A stretch of DNA of 64,000 nucleotides from Flammeovirga aprica JL-4 (GTDB taxonomy: Bacteria > Bacteroidota > Bacteroidia > Cytophagales > Flammeovirgaceae). The stretch is from contig NZ_JABANE010000021.1 in NCBI RefSeq assembly GCF_012844305.1, forward strand, positions 1-64,000. Reading direction: 5' to 3'. This document shows positions 35,772 to 45,700 of the stretch, piece by piece. The translations under genes were made by a program, and so were the position numbers. The notes below the pieces were generated by a model. The model did no database searches. It worked only from the letters and a program-made list of their open reading frames with translations, and was not told the DNA's origin. Numbering within the stretch: position 1 is the first letter of the stretch; the number at the start of each line of letters is the position of its first letter.

Positions 35772-38342
35772 ATGAAAATTAAAGAATTAGATGAAATTTT
35801 TGACGATTATGAAAGTTACAAGGCATTAGGAGAAGATAGTTATATAATTGGTGCTCAGCACCCTCAGAATTTTAAGCAGCATAAAAAATTTATAATTCCT
35901 TTATTTTATTTCGATGGTGAAGATTGGTTTAAATTAGATATCAATAAATTAGGTGAATCCATATTTCTGGCAAGTGCACCCTATACATTAACAACTGATT
36001 TTAAGTTAGAGGAATTAATAAAAGTTAAAGGCGTACGTCCTAATAAACAGCTCACAGATGACGATGAGCACAATAAGGAACACTCTTTAACGAAGCATAT
36101 CACACATGCAGACCGCTTAAGTGTACTTTCTGAAGATCAATTATTAGAAATTTTCCCTGGTGAGATTGACTTTGAGTTACATCTGTTTCATCCGGACAAG
36201 CATTATTATGACATCATCAATGAGGTGTATGTCGCACAAGAACGAAAGTTCTTTGTTGAATCCAAAGACGGACTCATTTACGGTCCTTTTGTAGGTGTTA
36301 AAACGAGTACAGAAGCAAAAGCTATTCGTTTATCTGCTACAGGAGTCCGTAAAAGTGTGGAAGCTTATAACCTTCCCTCAGAAGCCTTTTTGGAATTCAA
36401 TATGCCTGAAGAGGGACTTAAACGTAAATTAGTGCGTAGTACTCATGATATTGAATACTACATTGAAGATACCGTTGATTTTATCAGTAGACAGGATTTA
36501 TTCAAATGGGCAGAAGATCAATTGAATAAAAAACAGTCGCTGGAAGTGGCGGATAAAGTGTGGAAAGCGATCTCGAAAGATAATGCGATCCATTCTTTTC
36601 AAGAACGCTACCAACGTTTGGAGAAACTTTTCCAAAAACCGCAGGAAAACCTGCAATATCTTCAGCAATTCGTCACTTCTTTAGCTGAAAATGACTTTTT
36701 CAAAGCTAGTCTTGACTCACTTCAAAATGAGAAGCTGGAATTAGACAATTCCGTTGCTCAGCAGAAAAGAGAACGTGACCTTGTCAGAAAAGAGACAGGA
36801 CGTTTGCAGGAGGAAATGCAAGACCTTGAGGAAGGCATCAATAATCTAAAAGCGAATGAGCAGAAGATTAGAGAAAGCCTTCAGAAAGAAAGAGAGTTTG
36901 CAATTAATAAAGAAATTGAAGAGGGTTTATCGAAGTTAGAAAAAGTACGTGAAGAACTTTCAGACCGTGCTGAAGCGATTGAATTGGCCCACAATTTTGA
37001 TAACCTTGCTCGTATCAATGAGGAAATTGATAACGCGAAGGAAATCAAACATAATTTAGAGGTCTCAATTTCAGCCTTGAAAGAGGAGTTTGTCAAAGCA
37101 CAGGAAGATGCTGATACTGCCTTGAAAAACTTATTGAAGACCAAAATGCAATTGGATGTGTTCAGTAATGGTTCTGCCAGTACGAAGAAAAACACTCCTG
37201 CAATTGAAGTATTGGACATCAAGGATTACAGAATTGAGAATCCTACTGCCATTACAACATTAAAAGACCTTTCACAGAAATTACATAAGCGTTTAGGGCG
37301 TTTGGGAAGAAGTTACCCGGATCATTTTATTGCCAACTTACTGATTTCCATGCATCAGAACTCTTTAACGTTATTATGGGGCCCTCCAGGTTCAGGTAAG
37401 ACGTCATTGGGTAGATACATGATCCAATCGTTGACAAAATCAGATCGCTATTCTGAAATTTCTGTAGCTAGAGGATGGTCTTCACAAAAAGATATAATTG
37501 GATTTGCGAATCCACTATCTAAGCGTTTCCAAAGAGCTAATACTGATTTGTATGACCTTTTAAAGCAATTGGATGGGGAATTCCAAAATTCAACGTATTT
37601 ACAATCTCCAATGTCTTATTGCTTGTTAGATGAAGCGAACTTAAGTCCAATCGAACACTACTGGGCTTCATTCTACTCATTGACAGATTCTAAAGCACAA
37701 TTAGACAAGGGATTGAAGATTTCACTGGGAAATAACGAGGCGATTGAATATGCCAACAACTTACGCTTCTTGGGTACATTGAATTTAGACTCTACTACTG
37801 AGCAGATTTCACCAAGATTACTAGACCGTTGTCATATTATAAGATTGGATCTTCCTAGAAGCAATATGCCTTTGATTGGTTCTGAAATCATTATGCCAGA
37901 GCCTTTTGAAATTCCATTTGACAATATTCGTTCGTTGTTTGACCTGAAAGACTTCAAACAAGAATTAGCGCCAGATCAGTTAGAGTTTATTGATACGGAA
38001 CTTGAAGAACGCTTCGAGCAGATTGCTTCTGAATTAAGAAATCTGGGTATTCAGATCAGTTTACGTACACGTAAAGCAGTGATTGAATACTGTAATTTAG
38101 CGCACTCTGCGATGAATGAGCAATTCAGACCATTGGATTACTGCTTGGCACAAAGAGTCTTCACGCGTATCAATCTACAAGGTGCAGAATCAAGAGAAGG
38201 CATTAAGTCTTTACTTGAGATTGTGAAGAGCTTTGCTTTAAAAGATTCACATGCTGAATGGACCTTACAGAAGATGCTGGAAAGAGGTGGTAAAGAAGGA
38301 TTTAACCACCACTTCTACAATTATTTCTCAATAGATGGATAA
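35772..38342 (+). CDS. McrB-like AAA+ NTPase with long coiled coil
   Basis: An 856-residue protein. Residues 1-~280 form an N-terminal region that I do not recognise, with alternating strands (IIPLFYFDGEDWFKL; FFVESKDGLIYGPFVG). Residues ~300-460 are a heptad-rich coiled coil (e.g. ETGRLQEEMQDLEEGINNLK). The C-terminal AAA+ domain of the McrB/AAA_5 type has Walker A GPPGSGKTS (~537-545), Walker B YCLLDEANLSP (~616), sensor-1 GTLNLDSTTEQISPRLLDRC (~668) with the arginine-finger region, and a helical lid. The McrB NTAD motif reads NLDST here. It ends 2 bp before the DUF2357 nuclease gene, so the pair form one operon. By analogy with McrBC it would be the NTP-driven motor that loads or translocates the nuclease. 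There is no obvious membrane segment. Confidence 0.85.
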   Translation: MKIKELDEIFDDYESYKALGEDSYIIGAQHPQNFKQHKKFIIPLFYFDGEDWFKLDINKLGESIFLASAPYTLTTDFKLEELIKVKGVRPNKQLTDDDEHNKEHSLTKHITHADRLSVLSEDQLLEIFPGEIDFELHLFHPDKHYYDIINEVYVAQERKFFVESKDGLIYGPFVGVKTSTEAKAIRLSATGVRKSVEAYNLPSEAFLEFNMPEEGLKRKLVRSTHDIEYYIEDTVDFISRQDLFKWAEDQLNKKQSLEVADKVWKAISKDNAIHSFQERYQRLEKLFQKPQENLQYLQQFVTSLAENDFFKASLDSLQNEKLELDNSVAQQKRERDLVRKETGRLQEEMQDLEEGINNLKANEQKIRESLQKEREFAINKEIEEGLSKLEKVREELSDRAEAIELAHNFDNLARINEEIDNAKEIKHNLEVSISALKEEFVKAQEDADTALKNLLKTKMQLDVFSNGSASTKKNTPAIEVLDIKDYRIENPTAITTLKDLSQKLHKRLGRLGRSYPDHFIANLLISMHQNSLTLLWGPPGSGKTSLGRYMIQSLTKSDRYSEISVARGWSSQKDIIGFANPLSKRFQRANTDLYDLLKQLDGEFQNSTYLQSPMSYCLLDEANLSPIEHYWASFYSLTDSKAQLDKGLKISLGNNEAIEYANNLRFLGTLNLDSTTEQISPRLLDRCHIIRLDLPRSNMPLIGSEIIMPEPFEIPFDNIRSLFDLKDFKQELAPDQLEFIDTELEERFEQIASELRNLGIQISLRTRKAVIEYCNLAHSAMNEQFRPLDYCLAQRVFTRINLQGAESREGIKSLLEIVKSFALKDSHAEWTLQKMLERGGKEGFNHHFYNYFSIDG

Positions 38343-38344
38343 TC

Positions 38345-40048
38345 ATGGAGTTCAAAATTTTTCATATTCGGAAAGATAGTGCTCCACCTCATAATACAGA
38401 AAGAGAAGAGGTGCTCCCAATCGACGGTTTCCACGTCGTTTTGGAGCATCATTTCTATGAACTGGAATTCCATTACTTCGAACTCCCTGTCAATACAGAT
38501 GTCTTTATTGACGATGTAGAGGTTGACAAGTCATTGATTACCAATGACGAACACACTGGCAACGTCACAGTTGGCTTAGGGCAACATTTCTCTAATCAAC
38601 TCGGGCATGCTACTGTACGAATTGGCAACGATGAGTCATTTCAGGTTCGAGTAGACGCCTCTAAATTGAGTAGTGAAGATGCAGAGGGCATGATTACTTA
38701 CCTTTACCGTAAGAACAAATCATTGATTCTTCAGCTTTTCACCAAAGAAGAGGTAGATGGAAAAGACAATAATTCTACCATCAGTATGACAAGGCTTTCT
38801 CCTTTAGAGAAGTTTATCAATGAGATGGAGAATGTGTTGCCTGCATTAGCACACAGCCCAAGGTACAGCACTACTCAAGACCGTGAAATTCAAGATTTCG
38901 CCACAGCAAATATTGATGAACAAAGCATTGATTGGCTGTTGGAGCACCTTGATGAGCTGTATTTTGATGACGCACTAAAAGATCACCCTGATGCTATTGA
39001 AATTGATGGTCAGTATACTGTCATTGATAGAATTGATGCTCCGGTGATCAAAATGGAATACGCAACTTATGAAAATGAGTGTATTCTTGGTGGTTTTTAT
39101 TGGGCGAGGAAATTAGTGGATGACCTGATTACTCATATTGACAAAGTCAATGGACAGAAAAGTCTTGTTCAAAACGAAGGAAGTGGTTATGCTACTTTTG
39201 AGTCTGCACAAGTGATTATCAATGCACAAGCCATAGAAGATGCACAAGACATCAAAACAAGGCTTTACAGGCTTGAAAGGAAATACATGCAGCTTTTCCC
39301 AAACACAAAGCCTAATGTACATCCTCCACTGCTGACAAAGCGCTTCAGTTCTGTCAATGTGTATTCTAATATCTTCCTAAATCTTTTACAGGTTTATAAC
39401 CTTAAACTCGACACTCAGAACGACTCAGGAGCTGTTAAAACTTCTTTTCTGGATCAGATTTATGAGTTATACACTTATTATCAGTTGTATGATGCCTTGC
39501 TGGAATGCTTCAAGGACTTTAATTATAAACTGGAAATCAGTGATACGGAAGAGGGAGAATTTATACCAAAGCGTGTTTCCATACAGCCTATTAATGGCAA
39601 ATGGCAAATGAACCTGCTTTATCAGCCACAAATTGGCAGAGAACCGGGTGATACACACTTGGTGTTGCATGGAAAGCCGCATAGAGACAGTTTCTACTAT
39701 ACGCCTGACTTTGTATTGGAGTACTGCGATCCTCACCTTTCATTACGATACGGTATTCTGGACGCCAAATACAAAATGGCAAAAACAGTATTGGAACAGG
39801 ATCTTAAAGAATCCTCTTTCAAGTACTATACGTGTGTGAGAGTAATAGGCGAAAAGAGAGATCATCAGAAGCCTGATTTCCTTTGGCTGATATGCCCTAA
39901 CGCATGTTATGGACGTCCTGTATGGACCATGAATTATGATGACAACTTCTTACCTATAATAGGTATAGTTATGAATAATGCTGAAAGCAACGATCCAATC
40001 AAGCAAAGCATCAAGAAAATGATGCGAGAATGGAATGTAGGTATTTAA
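38345..40048 (+). CDS. DUF2357 (McrC-like) PD-(D/E)XK nuclease
   Basis: A 567-residue protein with DUF2357-type architecture: an N-terminal beta-rich part (~1-130), a helical middle (~160-400) with YTVIDRIDAPVIKMEYATYENECI, and a C-terminal nuclease. The nuclease core shows PDFVLEY (~454) and, after a short loop, GILDAKYK (~470-477), which is the D...(D/E)xK pattern. The flanking FKYYTCVRV and KPDFLWLICPN are as in McrC/DUF524 relatives. It should cut DNA (or RNA) under control of the AAA+ partner encoded 2 bp upstream. No methyltransferase or specificity gene is present, so this is not a classical restriction-modification system. A defence role is inference from the pairing. Confidence 0.8.
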   Translation: MEFKIFHIRKDSAPPHNTEREEVLPIDGFHVVLEHHFYELEFHYFELPVNTDVFIDDVEVDKSLITNDEHTGNVTVGLGQHFSNQLGHATVRIGNDESFQVRVDASKLSSEDAEGMITYLYRKNKSLILQLFTKEEVDGKDNNSTISMTRLSPLEKFINEMENVLPALAHSPRYSTTQDREIQDFATANIDEQSIDWLLEHLDELYFDDALKDHPDAIEIDGQYTVIDRIDAPVIKMEYATYENECILGGFYWARKLVDDLITHIDKVNGQKSLVQNEGSGYATFESAQVIINAQAIEDAQDIKTRLYRLERKYMQLFPNTKPNVHPPLLTKRFSSVNVYSNIFLNLLQVYNLKLDTQNDSGAVKTSFLDQIYELYTYYQLYDALLECFKDFNYKLEISDTEEGEFIPKRVSIQPINGKWQMNLLYQPQIGREPGDTHLVLHGKPHRDSFYYTPDFVLEYCDPHLSLRYGILDAKYKMAKTVLEQDLKESSFKYYTCVRVIGEKRDHQKPDFLWLICPNACYGRPVWTMNYDDNFLPIIGIVMNNAESNDPIKQSIKKMMREWNVGI

Positions 40049-40050
40049 CG

Positions 40051-40119
40051 TAGGGGGGCAGACCTATGTGTCTGATCAAAATGTAAAAGGACGAAATACA
40101 AAATCACAGACGACCCCTA
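40051..40119. repeat. Degenerate inverted-repeat element (REP/MITE-like)
   Basis: TAGGGG (40051-40056) and CCCCTA (40114-40119) bound a 69-bp segment whose left part, GGGGGGCAGACCTATGTGTC, is far more G-rich than its surroundings. Internal TCTGAT/ATCaCAGA can pair as well. It starts 2 bp after the nuclease stop codon and looks like a decayed copy of a small palindromic intergenic element. Confidence 0.4.
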
Positions 40120-40148
40120 TGTATACCCAAATGCAGATAATAAAAAAA

Positions 40149-40202
40149 GAAGAGTTAAGAAAAAGCACTGAATTTTACTTCGGTCTTATTTCTTAACTCT
40201 TC
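40149..40202. terminator. Bidirectional terminator after the McrBC-like operon
   Basis: GAAGAGTTAAGAAA (40149-40162) and TTTCTTAACTCTTC (40189-40202) form a perfect 14-bp stem. A second small stem, GTTAATTG/CAATTAAC (40206-40231), followed by a T run, backs it up. Confidence 0.75.
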
Positions 40203-40270
40203 ATTGTTAATTGCTATCCCTAACAATTAACTGTGTTTTTTACCAATTAGGTCTAAATCAAAAAAGATCG

Positions 40271-40774
40271 TTATACGATTTCTTCAGTCATATCAGACTC
40301 ATCAAAAGCTAATGGTCTGTTAAACTTCTCTTCTAGAGAGATAAAAGTTTCTGTTCTTGTAATTCCGTTGATACTTTGAATTTTATCATGAAGTACCTGA
40401 CGAAGGTGATTTGTATCGCGACAAGCGATACGAACAAAAATACTCCAGTCTCCAGTAGTGTAGTGCAAGTTTAAGATTTCTGGAATCTTGGCCAAATCCT
40501 CACACACTTGTTCGTAAAGACTACTCTTTTCTAAATATATACCTAGGAATGACGTGATATCATACCCTAATTTTGAAAAATCAAGGTCCAAAGTTGATCC
40601 TTTGACAATACCCATCTTCTCCATTTTTTTCATTCTCACGTGTACCGTACCACCCGAAACGAAGATTCTTTCTGCAATTTCAGTATAAGGAGTCTTCGCA
40701 TCTTTCAGTAGTTCGGACAGAATTTTAATATCCACGTGGTCAATCTCAGGTATTTTTTCCATTAGTTCTGCCAT
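40271..40774 (-). CDS. Lrp/AsnC-family transcriptional regulator
   Basis: A 167-residue regulator. The N-terminal helix-turn-helix reads IDHVDIKILSELLKDAKTPYTEIAERIFVSGGTVHVRMKKMEKMGIV. The C-terminal RAM/ligand domain has FLGIYLEKSSLYEQVCEDLAKIPEILNLHYTTGDWSIFVRI. Length and domain order are standard. It binds DNA as an oligomer and responds to amino acids. The long negatively charged C-terminal tail (after SLEEKFNRPL) is a slight extension. It is a single gene, convergent with the nuclease operon. Confidence 0.93.
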   Translation of the reverse strand: MAELMEKIPEIDHVDIKILSELLKDAKTPYTEIAERIFVSGGTVHVRMKKMEKMGIVKGSTLDLDFSKLGYDITSFLGIYLEKSSLYEQVCEDLAKIPEILNLHYTTGDWSIFVRIACRDTNHLRQVLHDKIQSINGITRTETFISLEEKFNRPLAFDESDMTEEIV

Positions 40775-40872
40775 TTTATTAAATCCACTTCATTAATAAC
40801 CCAAATTTATTACAATTATTGAAAATATGGATTAATAACTTTAAAAAGATTTCAAATTTTTGAAATATACAC

Positions 40873-40880
40873 TAAATTTG
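40873..40880 (+). promoter_or_regulatory. Bacteroidota -7 box upstream of the candidate small RNA
   Basis: TAAATTTG matches the TAnnTTTG -7 consensus of Bacteroidota and lies 15 bp before the first paired base of the structured RNA. A clear -33 TTTG at the expected spacing is not seen, so the promoter is tentative. Confidence 0.35.
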
Positions 40881-40886
40881 TAGTTC

Positions 40887-41032
40887 AAATACAGAAAAGC
40901 TACGTCGAATTAGATGAAAATTCTAATACAGACAGCAGAGGTGTAAATCCTCATAGCTTTAAGCATGTGTTTATTTTATGTGTTGTTTATTGGTTAAGGT
41001 TAAAGGTATGTGAATTTTTCGCATACCTTTTT
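40887..41032 (+). ncRNA. Candidate tRNA-shaped three-way-junction small RNA
   Basis: P1 is a perfect 7-bp stem, AAAGCTA (40896-40902) with TAGCTTT (40954-40960). Inside, P2 is ATTAGA (40909-40914)/TCTAAT (40922-40927) with a 7-nt loop, and P3 is GAGG (40938-40941)/CCTC (40949-40952) with the 7-nt loop TGTAAAT. P3 abuts P1 through one base, as the T arm abuts the acceptor stem in a tRNA, and its sequence is close to a T arm. The D arm is missing and U33 is not conserved, so this is not an ordinary tRNA. A -7 box precedes it and a terminator follows at 41002-41032. No + strand gene follows for 1.7 kb, so it would be a free-standing RNA. All of this is read from sequence; the function is unknown. 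Confidence 0.35.
41002..41032 (+). terminator. Terminator of the candidate small RNA
   Basis: AAAGGTATG (41002-41010) pairs with CATACCTTT (41022-41030), extended by two further pairs, followed by T on the + strand. Confidence 0.7.
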
Positions 41033-41090
41033 CATTTAAAGTACTAGAACAAAAACAAACGGATAGTTTTAATACTTTTGCACAAAAAAA

Positions 41091-41116
41091 TAGTGTACCC
41101 CTTTCGGAATACACTA
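41091..41116 (-). terminator. Terminator of the 282-residue exported protein gene
   Basis: TAGTGTA (41091-41097) pairs with TACACTA (41110-41116), with an inner CC/GG, and seven T follow on the minus strand. It lies 44 bp after the stop codon. Confidence 0.75.
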
Positions 41117-41160
41117 CTCTTTTGAAAATCCTTAAAGCAATTGCTTAAACTTTCTGCTCT

Positions 41161-42009
41161 TTATTTTAAATCTGCTGTTGATGGAATCAATTTTCTTTGC
41201 ATCAACCATGCTTTCAATTCTCCATCAAAAGGTTCTCCATAAGTAGCATTGATATAATTTCCAGCTTCCTTTATAATTTCCTCATCTTTGTCTTTGATGT
41301 TTAATACTTTTATTAGAGTCTGCAATTCTCTGTAAAGCATCTTCTCATTGACGAAACATATTTTGAAGGAAGCAATCTTTTCTGATTTTTTAGAAATAAC
41401 ACTTGTAATGTAGATTTCAACATCAGATCCATGTTCAGGAATATCGTATTGATCAATTGGATACAAGGCTACTTTATTCAGCAACAATTCACCGTCATAA
41501 ATCTTTATTACTTTATTGACAGGTTGCTTATTAATTTCGTATCTATAAATGTAAGTAGAGCCACCTTTTTTCTTGAATACTTCTTTGTCTAAATGCAAAG
41601 TATATTCATCTCCAAAAATCACTCTTTGCTGTTCGCCAAAATAAGCATCAATGTCTTTAATGTCTTTATTTGGTGAGGCACCTATCCTTCTACTGCTCAT
41701 ATTGACGTCAGATTCCACAGGCATAATCACTTGTGTCAGCAACGCTTCGAACTCTCCATGTCTGTTATCTTTGGCTTTTGTACCGTCTAACAACATTCTC
41801 CCTTTTTCTTTACTGATTACAATAGCTTTTGCATCAGATTCAAAAAAGATCAACTCAGTGTCTGAATGAATAATATCACCTACCATTAAATTTCTTTGAG
41901 AACTGGCATCTTTAATAGTACCATTTAAGTGTAGGACGTAATAGTCTTGAGCGAAACAAATTGAGGTGTTAAGACCAATTAAGGTCAATAATAATATTAA
42001 GGTTTTCAT
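41161..42009 (-). CDS. Hypothetical exported protein, 282 residues
   Basis: I do not recognise this protein. Residues 1-20 are a signal peptide (MKTLILLLTLIGLNTSICFAQ), so it is periplasmic or surface-exposed. The part with HLNGTIKDASSQRNLMVGDII and ELIFFESDAKAIVISKEKGRMLL resembles the small beta-sandwich found in FecR-like or scaffold proteins (~20-80). A strand-rich middle (~110-225) follows, then a helical C-terminus (LYRELQTLIKVLNIKDKDEEIIKEAGNY). There is no catalytic motif. It is a single gene with its own terminator. Confidence 0.55.
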   Translation of the reverse strand: MKTLILLLTLIGLNTSICFAQDYYVLHLNGTIKDASSQRNLMVGDIIHSDTELIFFESDAKAIVISKEKGRMLLDGTKAKDNRHGEFEALLTQVIMPVESDVNMSSRRIGASPNKDIKDIDAYFGEQQRVIFGDEYTLHLDKEVFKKKGGSTYIYRYEINKQPVNKVIKIYDGELLLNKVALYPIDQYDIPEHGSDVEIYITSVISKKSEKIASFKICFVNEKMLYRELQTLIKVLNIKDKDEEIIKEAGNYINATYGEPFDGELKAWLMQRKLIPSTADLK

Positions 42010-42144
42010 AAAATCTGTTCATTATCTAAAGCTTTTGCAAAGATAAAGCTATCTCATAAGCTTTCATTGATTGAACGTTACAAAAGATGACATTCTTGCG
42101 TTAAAAATGAAAAACATTGTTAATAAGTACTATAAGTTTCAAGA

Positions 42145-42636
42145 TTAAACCTTTTTTAATAGAATATAATCATCCATTACATAACCTTGGCCTATATCTG
42201 CTACAACTTCGTCAATAACTTCAAAACCCATCTTTTTATAAGCTTCAATGGAGTTTGTATTATATTTATTTACCGTTAAGCGGATGCCTTCTTTTTTCTG
42301 GCTTTGTGCTTCTATCGCTACAAAATCCATCCCCGATTTCCCTATTTTATTACCTCTGAATTTTGATAAAACATAAATCTTACTCAAGAACAAATGTTGC
42401 TCTTCTAGTTTAAACCCTAGATACCCTGCGGGCTCTTCATTATAATAAAACAAATAGTATTGCAAGCCATCGTTCATCTGCTGATTCATAGCAGATACAG
42501 ATTGGAACTTTTCTAACATATAATCCACTTGCTCCTGACCGATGATTGCCACATAATGTTCGTTCCATATTTCTATGGCTAGTTTTTCAACAAGTTGGAT
42601 TTCTTTTTCTGATTGTACTTTTTTAATGGATAACAT
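42145..42636 (-). CDS. GNAT-family N-acetyltransferase
   Basis: A 163-residue GNAT-fold enzyme. The acetyl-CoA-binding motif A is LFLSKIYVLSKFRGNKIGKSGMDFV (R/Q-x-x-G-x-G/A version KFRGNKIG). Motif B is VNKYNTNSIEAYKKMGFEVIDEVVADIGQGYVMDDYIL, typical of the group with the C-terminal VMDDY...L strand. It acetylates an amine on a small molecule or protein; the substrate is unknown. It is a single gene, divergent from the large kinase gene 143 bp away. Confidence 0.9.
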   Translation of the reverse strand: MLSIKKVQSEKEIQLVEKLAIEIWNEHYVAIIGQEQVDYMLEKFQSVSAMNQQMNDGLQYYLFYYNEEPAGYLGFKLEEQHLFLSKIYVLSKFRGNKIGKSGMDFVAIEAQSQKKEGIRLTVNKYNTNSIEAYKKMGFEVIDEVVADIGQGYVMDDYILLKKV

Positions 42637-42779
42637 AGTCTGTTTTTTTCAACAAAAATAGAAATAATTCAATAGCAGAGTATTACTATTTGAATAAAAA
42701 TATTAATGATTAAACATACATAAATTAGGATATACAATTTCACTCAATTAATTTGTATTCGAATAAAACTGATATAGAA

Positions 42780-45700
42780 ATGACTCTTACTGATAAAACA
42801 AATTATGTAGTTGGGATTGGAGCTTCAGCAGGAGGTCTAGAGGCGATTAAGAGCCTTTTTGAAAATTATCACTCTGACCTTGGGATTGCATTTGTGATTG
42901 TACAGCACCTGTCGCAATCACACAAGAGCTTAATGCCAGAATTATTACAGAAAATTACACACTTACCGGTTATAGAAGTAAACTCAAACCATGCTATAGA
43001 ACCAAATCATATCTACATTATTAACAACCACTCTACTTTAACGATTAAAAGAAAAATGCTTATCAATCAGGAAAGAAGGAAAGATGATAAGCAATTGACT
43101 TTCCCTATTAATACGTTGTTCAGTAGTTTGGCCGAAGAATATAAGAAGAAGGCTATAGGTGTTATTTTATCAGGTACTGGCAGTGATGGTACTGAAGGTT
43201 TAAAATCCATCAAAGAGCATGGGGGGATTACTTTCGTACAGCATCCTAATTCTGCCAAATTTAACGGAATGCCTTTCTCTGCCATAAAATCAGCCAAAAT
43301 TGATTTTATTATCAGTGCAGAAGAGATCGCTGATTCACTTTCCAATATTATTAATGGAGAAGGTGAAATCAATTTGAGCTACTATCATAAAATTGAAAAT
43401 ATATTAGAACTAATCGGTCAACAGGAAAACATTGACTATTCTGCTTATAAACCTCAGACGCTTTACAGAAGAGTGCTGAAGATGATGGAATATCAGAATA
43501 TCAGTTCTATCAGTGAATATTACAGCCTGCTAGAAAATTCCCCTTTCGAGTGCAAAAAATTAGCACAGAGTTTTCTGATTGGCGTCACAAGCTTTTTCAG
43601 AGATGCTGAGGAATGGGTTTATCTTGAAAAAGAAATTGTACCAAAAATCATCCAAAAAGATGTTATCCGAATCTGGTCTATCGGCTGTAGTTTAGGGCAT
43701 GAAGCTTATTCTATTGCTATGCTGGCATTGGAAGGTATTGAGGATTTATATCAACTGAAAGAAATTAAAATCTTCGCTACTGACCTTAATGCACAATCTA
43801 TTCAGAAAGCATCTGAGGGTATCTACAGTGTGGATGATATAAAAAGTATACCGAAAAAGTATGTGGATAAATACCTTGATAAAATGGGGGAGTTTTATCA
43901 AGTCAAAGAGTCATTAAGAAATATCATCACTTTTGTACAGCACGATATTCTTTCTACTCCACCTTTCCTCAATATCGATTTAGTGTTATGCCGAAACTTG
44001 TTGATTTACTTAAAACCAAAAGTACAGCAACAAATTCTCAACACCATCAAGTTTTCTCTCAATAAAGACGGGTACCTGTTCTTAGGCCCTTCTGAGAAGA
44101 ATTTTTCTGACAAATACTTAGTGGAAGAAGATGGAAAACATAAGTTTTTCAGATTGGTAGAAAAATTCAGAGGATTTGAAATCGACAAATCCAAAAAGAT
44201 AAAAACAAACAAAATAAGGGTTCCAAAACAAAATAGAGTGCAAGTAGTAAACAAAGATTCTTTTGAATATGAGAATATTGAAAAGCAATTAATTGAATAT
44301 TATTGTCAACCTATCATCGTTATTAACGACAAAGAACAACTTGTCTTTTCTTCTGATGAAGTGGGTAAATACCTTAAGTTTCCGAAAAATGAACTTGTTC
44401 TAAAAGAAGTATTTGATTTTGATGTATACATTGACATTGTCCGTACGATAAATAAGTCAAAAGAGGACGGAAAAAACCGTAAAATTTCCAATCTCAAATT
44501 ACAATCTCAGAACAACGCTGGTTCTGATATCATCATCCGAAGGCTCAAGACAGAGACAAATGATGACTTGTTTATCTTAGAGTTTTTTGATGGCAAAGAA
44601 CACAATAGCGAGAATGTCATTGAACAGGATAGTACTATTCAAAACCTGAAGAGTGAAATCAAACACCTTCATCAGGAATTGAAAATTGCTCACCGTCGTA
44701 TTGAGAGAATCAATGAGGACTATCAGGTGAACAATGAAGAATTGATGTCTTCGAACGAAGAATTACAGTCAAGTAATGAGGAACTGCAATCTGTAAACGA
44801 AGAATTATATACGGTCAACCAAGAATATAAAGATAAATTGGATGAGATTTCAGTCTTGAATGATGACTTCTTAAACCTCTTCCAATCTGCCGGCATTGCT
44901 TCTCTATACCTTGATAAAGATTTCAGCATCCGAAGAATTGCTCCTAATACTTCAGAGTTTTTTGGAATTGAAAAAGAAGATATTGGGCGTAATATTATGC
45001 AGTTCAATACTTTCTTTGAAATTAAAGGTGGACTTTTGGCTACGATTGAAAAGGCTGTTCTTGAAAATAAAATTCAGGAACATGAGGTGCGTACAAAGAA
45101 AAACAGAACTTATTTATTGAGAGTATCTCCGTTTGGTGAAAGGAAAAATAATACGGATGGCATCATTCTATCTTTTATCCCTATCAGTTCTTTGAAGCCT
45201 ATCCAGAAGTTGAAACACAAAAACAGTGAACTGAAAGAACAGGTAACTCATTTCCTTCAATACTTTAGCCTGCTGAATATTGAAACATGGACATGGACGG
45301 CTGAAAATAATACTTTCTTTTTCTCTGAGAGTGTTAAACAACTTTTCAATTATGATCAGTATGAATCTTTCTTATGGCGTTACGTTGAGTCACAGCTACC
45401 TGCAGAAAACAGTAAAGTATTCTCAGAAAAAATCAATAAGTGCTTAAGTGTTGGTCAGCCTTTTGATATCATTCTTCATTTGGAGGACCGTTTCTATAAT
45501 TTTGTTTGTCTTGCAGAAAAGAGCGACAGCGGGAAAATTTTAGGAATGTATGGTAGTATTGAAGATATCACTGATAAATATAATAGAGAAAAATCACTAG
45601 AGGATATCACTTCTACTTATCAGGGCCTTTCTGAATTAAATCAGTTTGGTACTATTAAAGTATTACAGGATGATCCTAACTATATTAAAGTCAACGACAC

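Noticed and set aside
35772..40048. Type I or type II restriction-modification system
   Set aside because: No methyltransferase or specificity subunit is present; the AAA+/DUF2357 pair fits McrBC-like modules.
40896..40960. A standard tRNA gene
   Set aside because: The acceptor-like and T-like arms are present, but the D arm is absent, loop position 33 is G and no CCA follows. It is reported instead as a tRNA-shaped candidate RNA.
44723..45007. 94-codon leftward frame inside the kinase gene
   Set aside because: It is antisense to the SNEELQS coiled-coil repeats, whose Ser/Leu codons produce open frames on the other strand.
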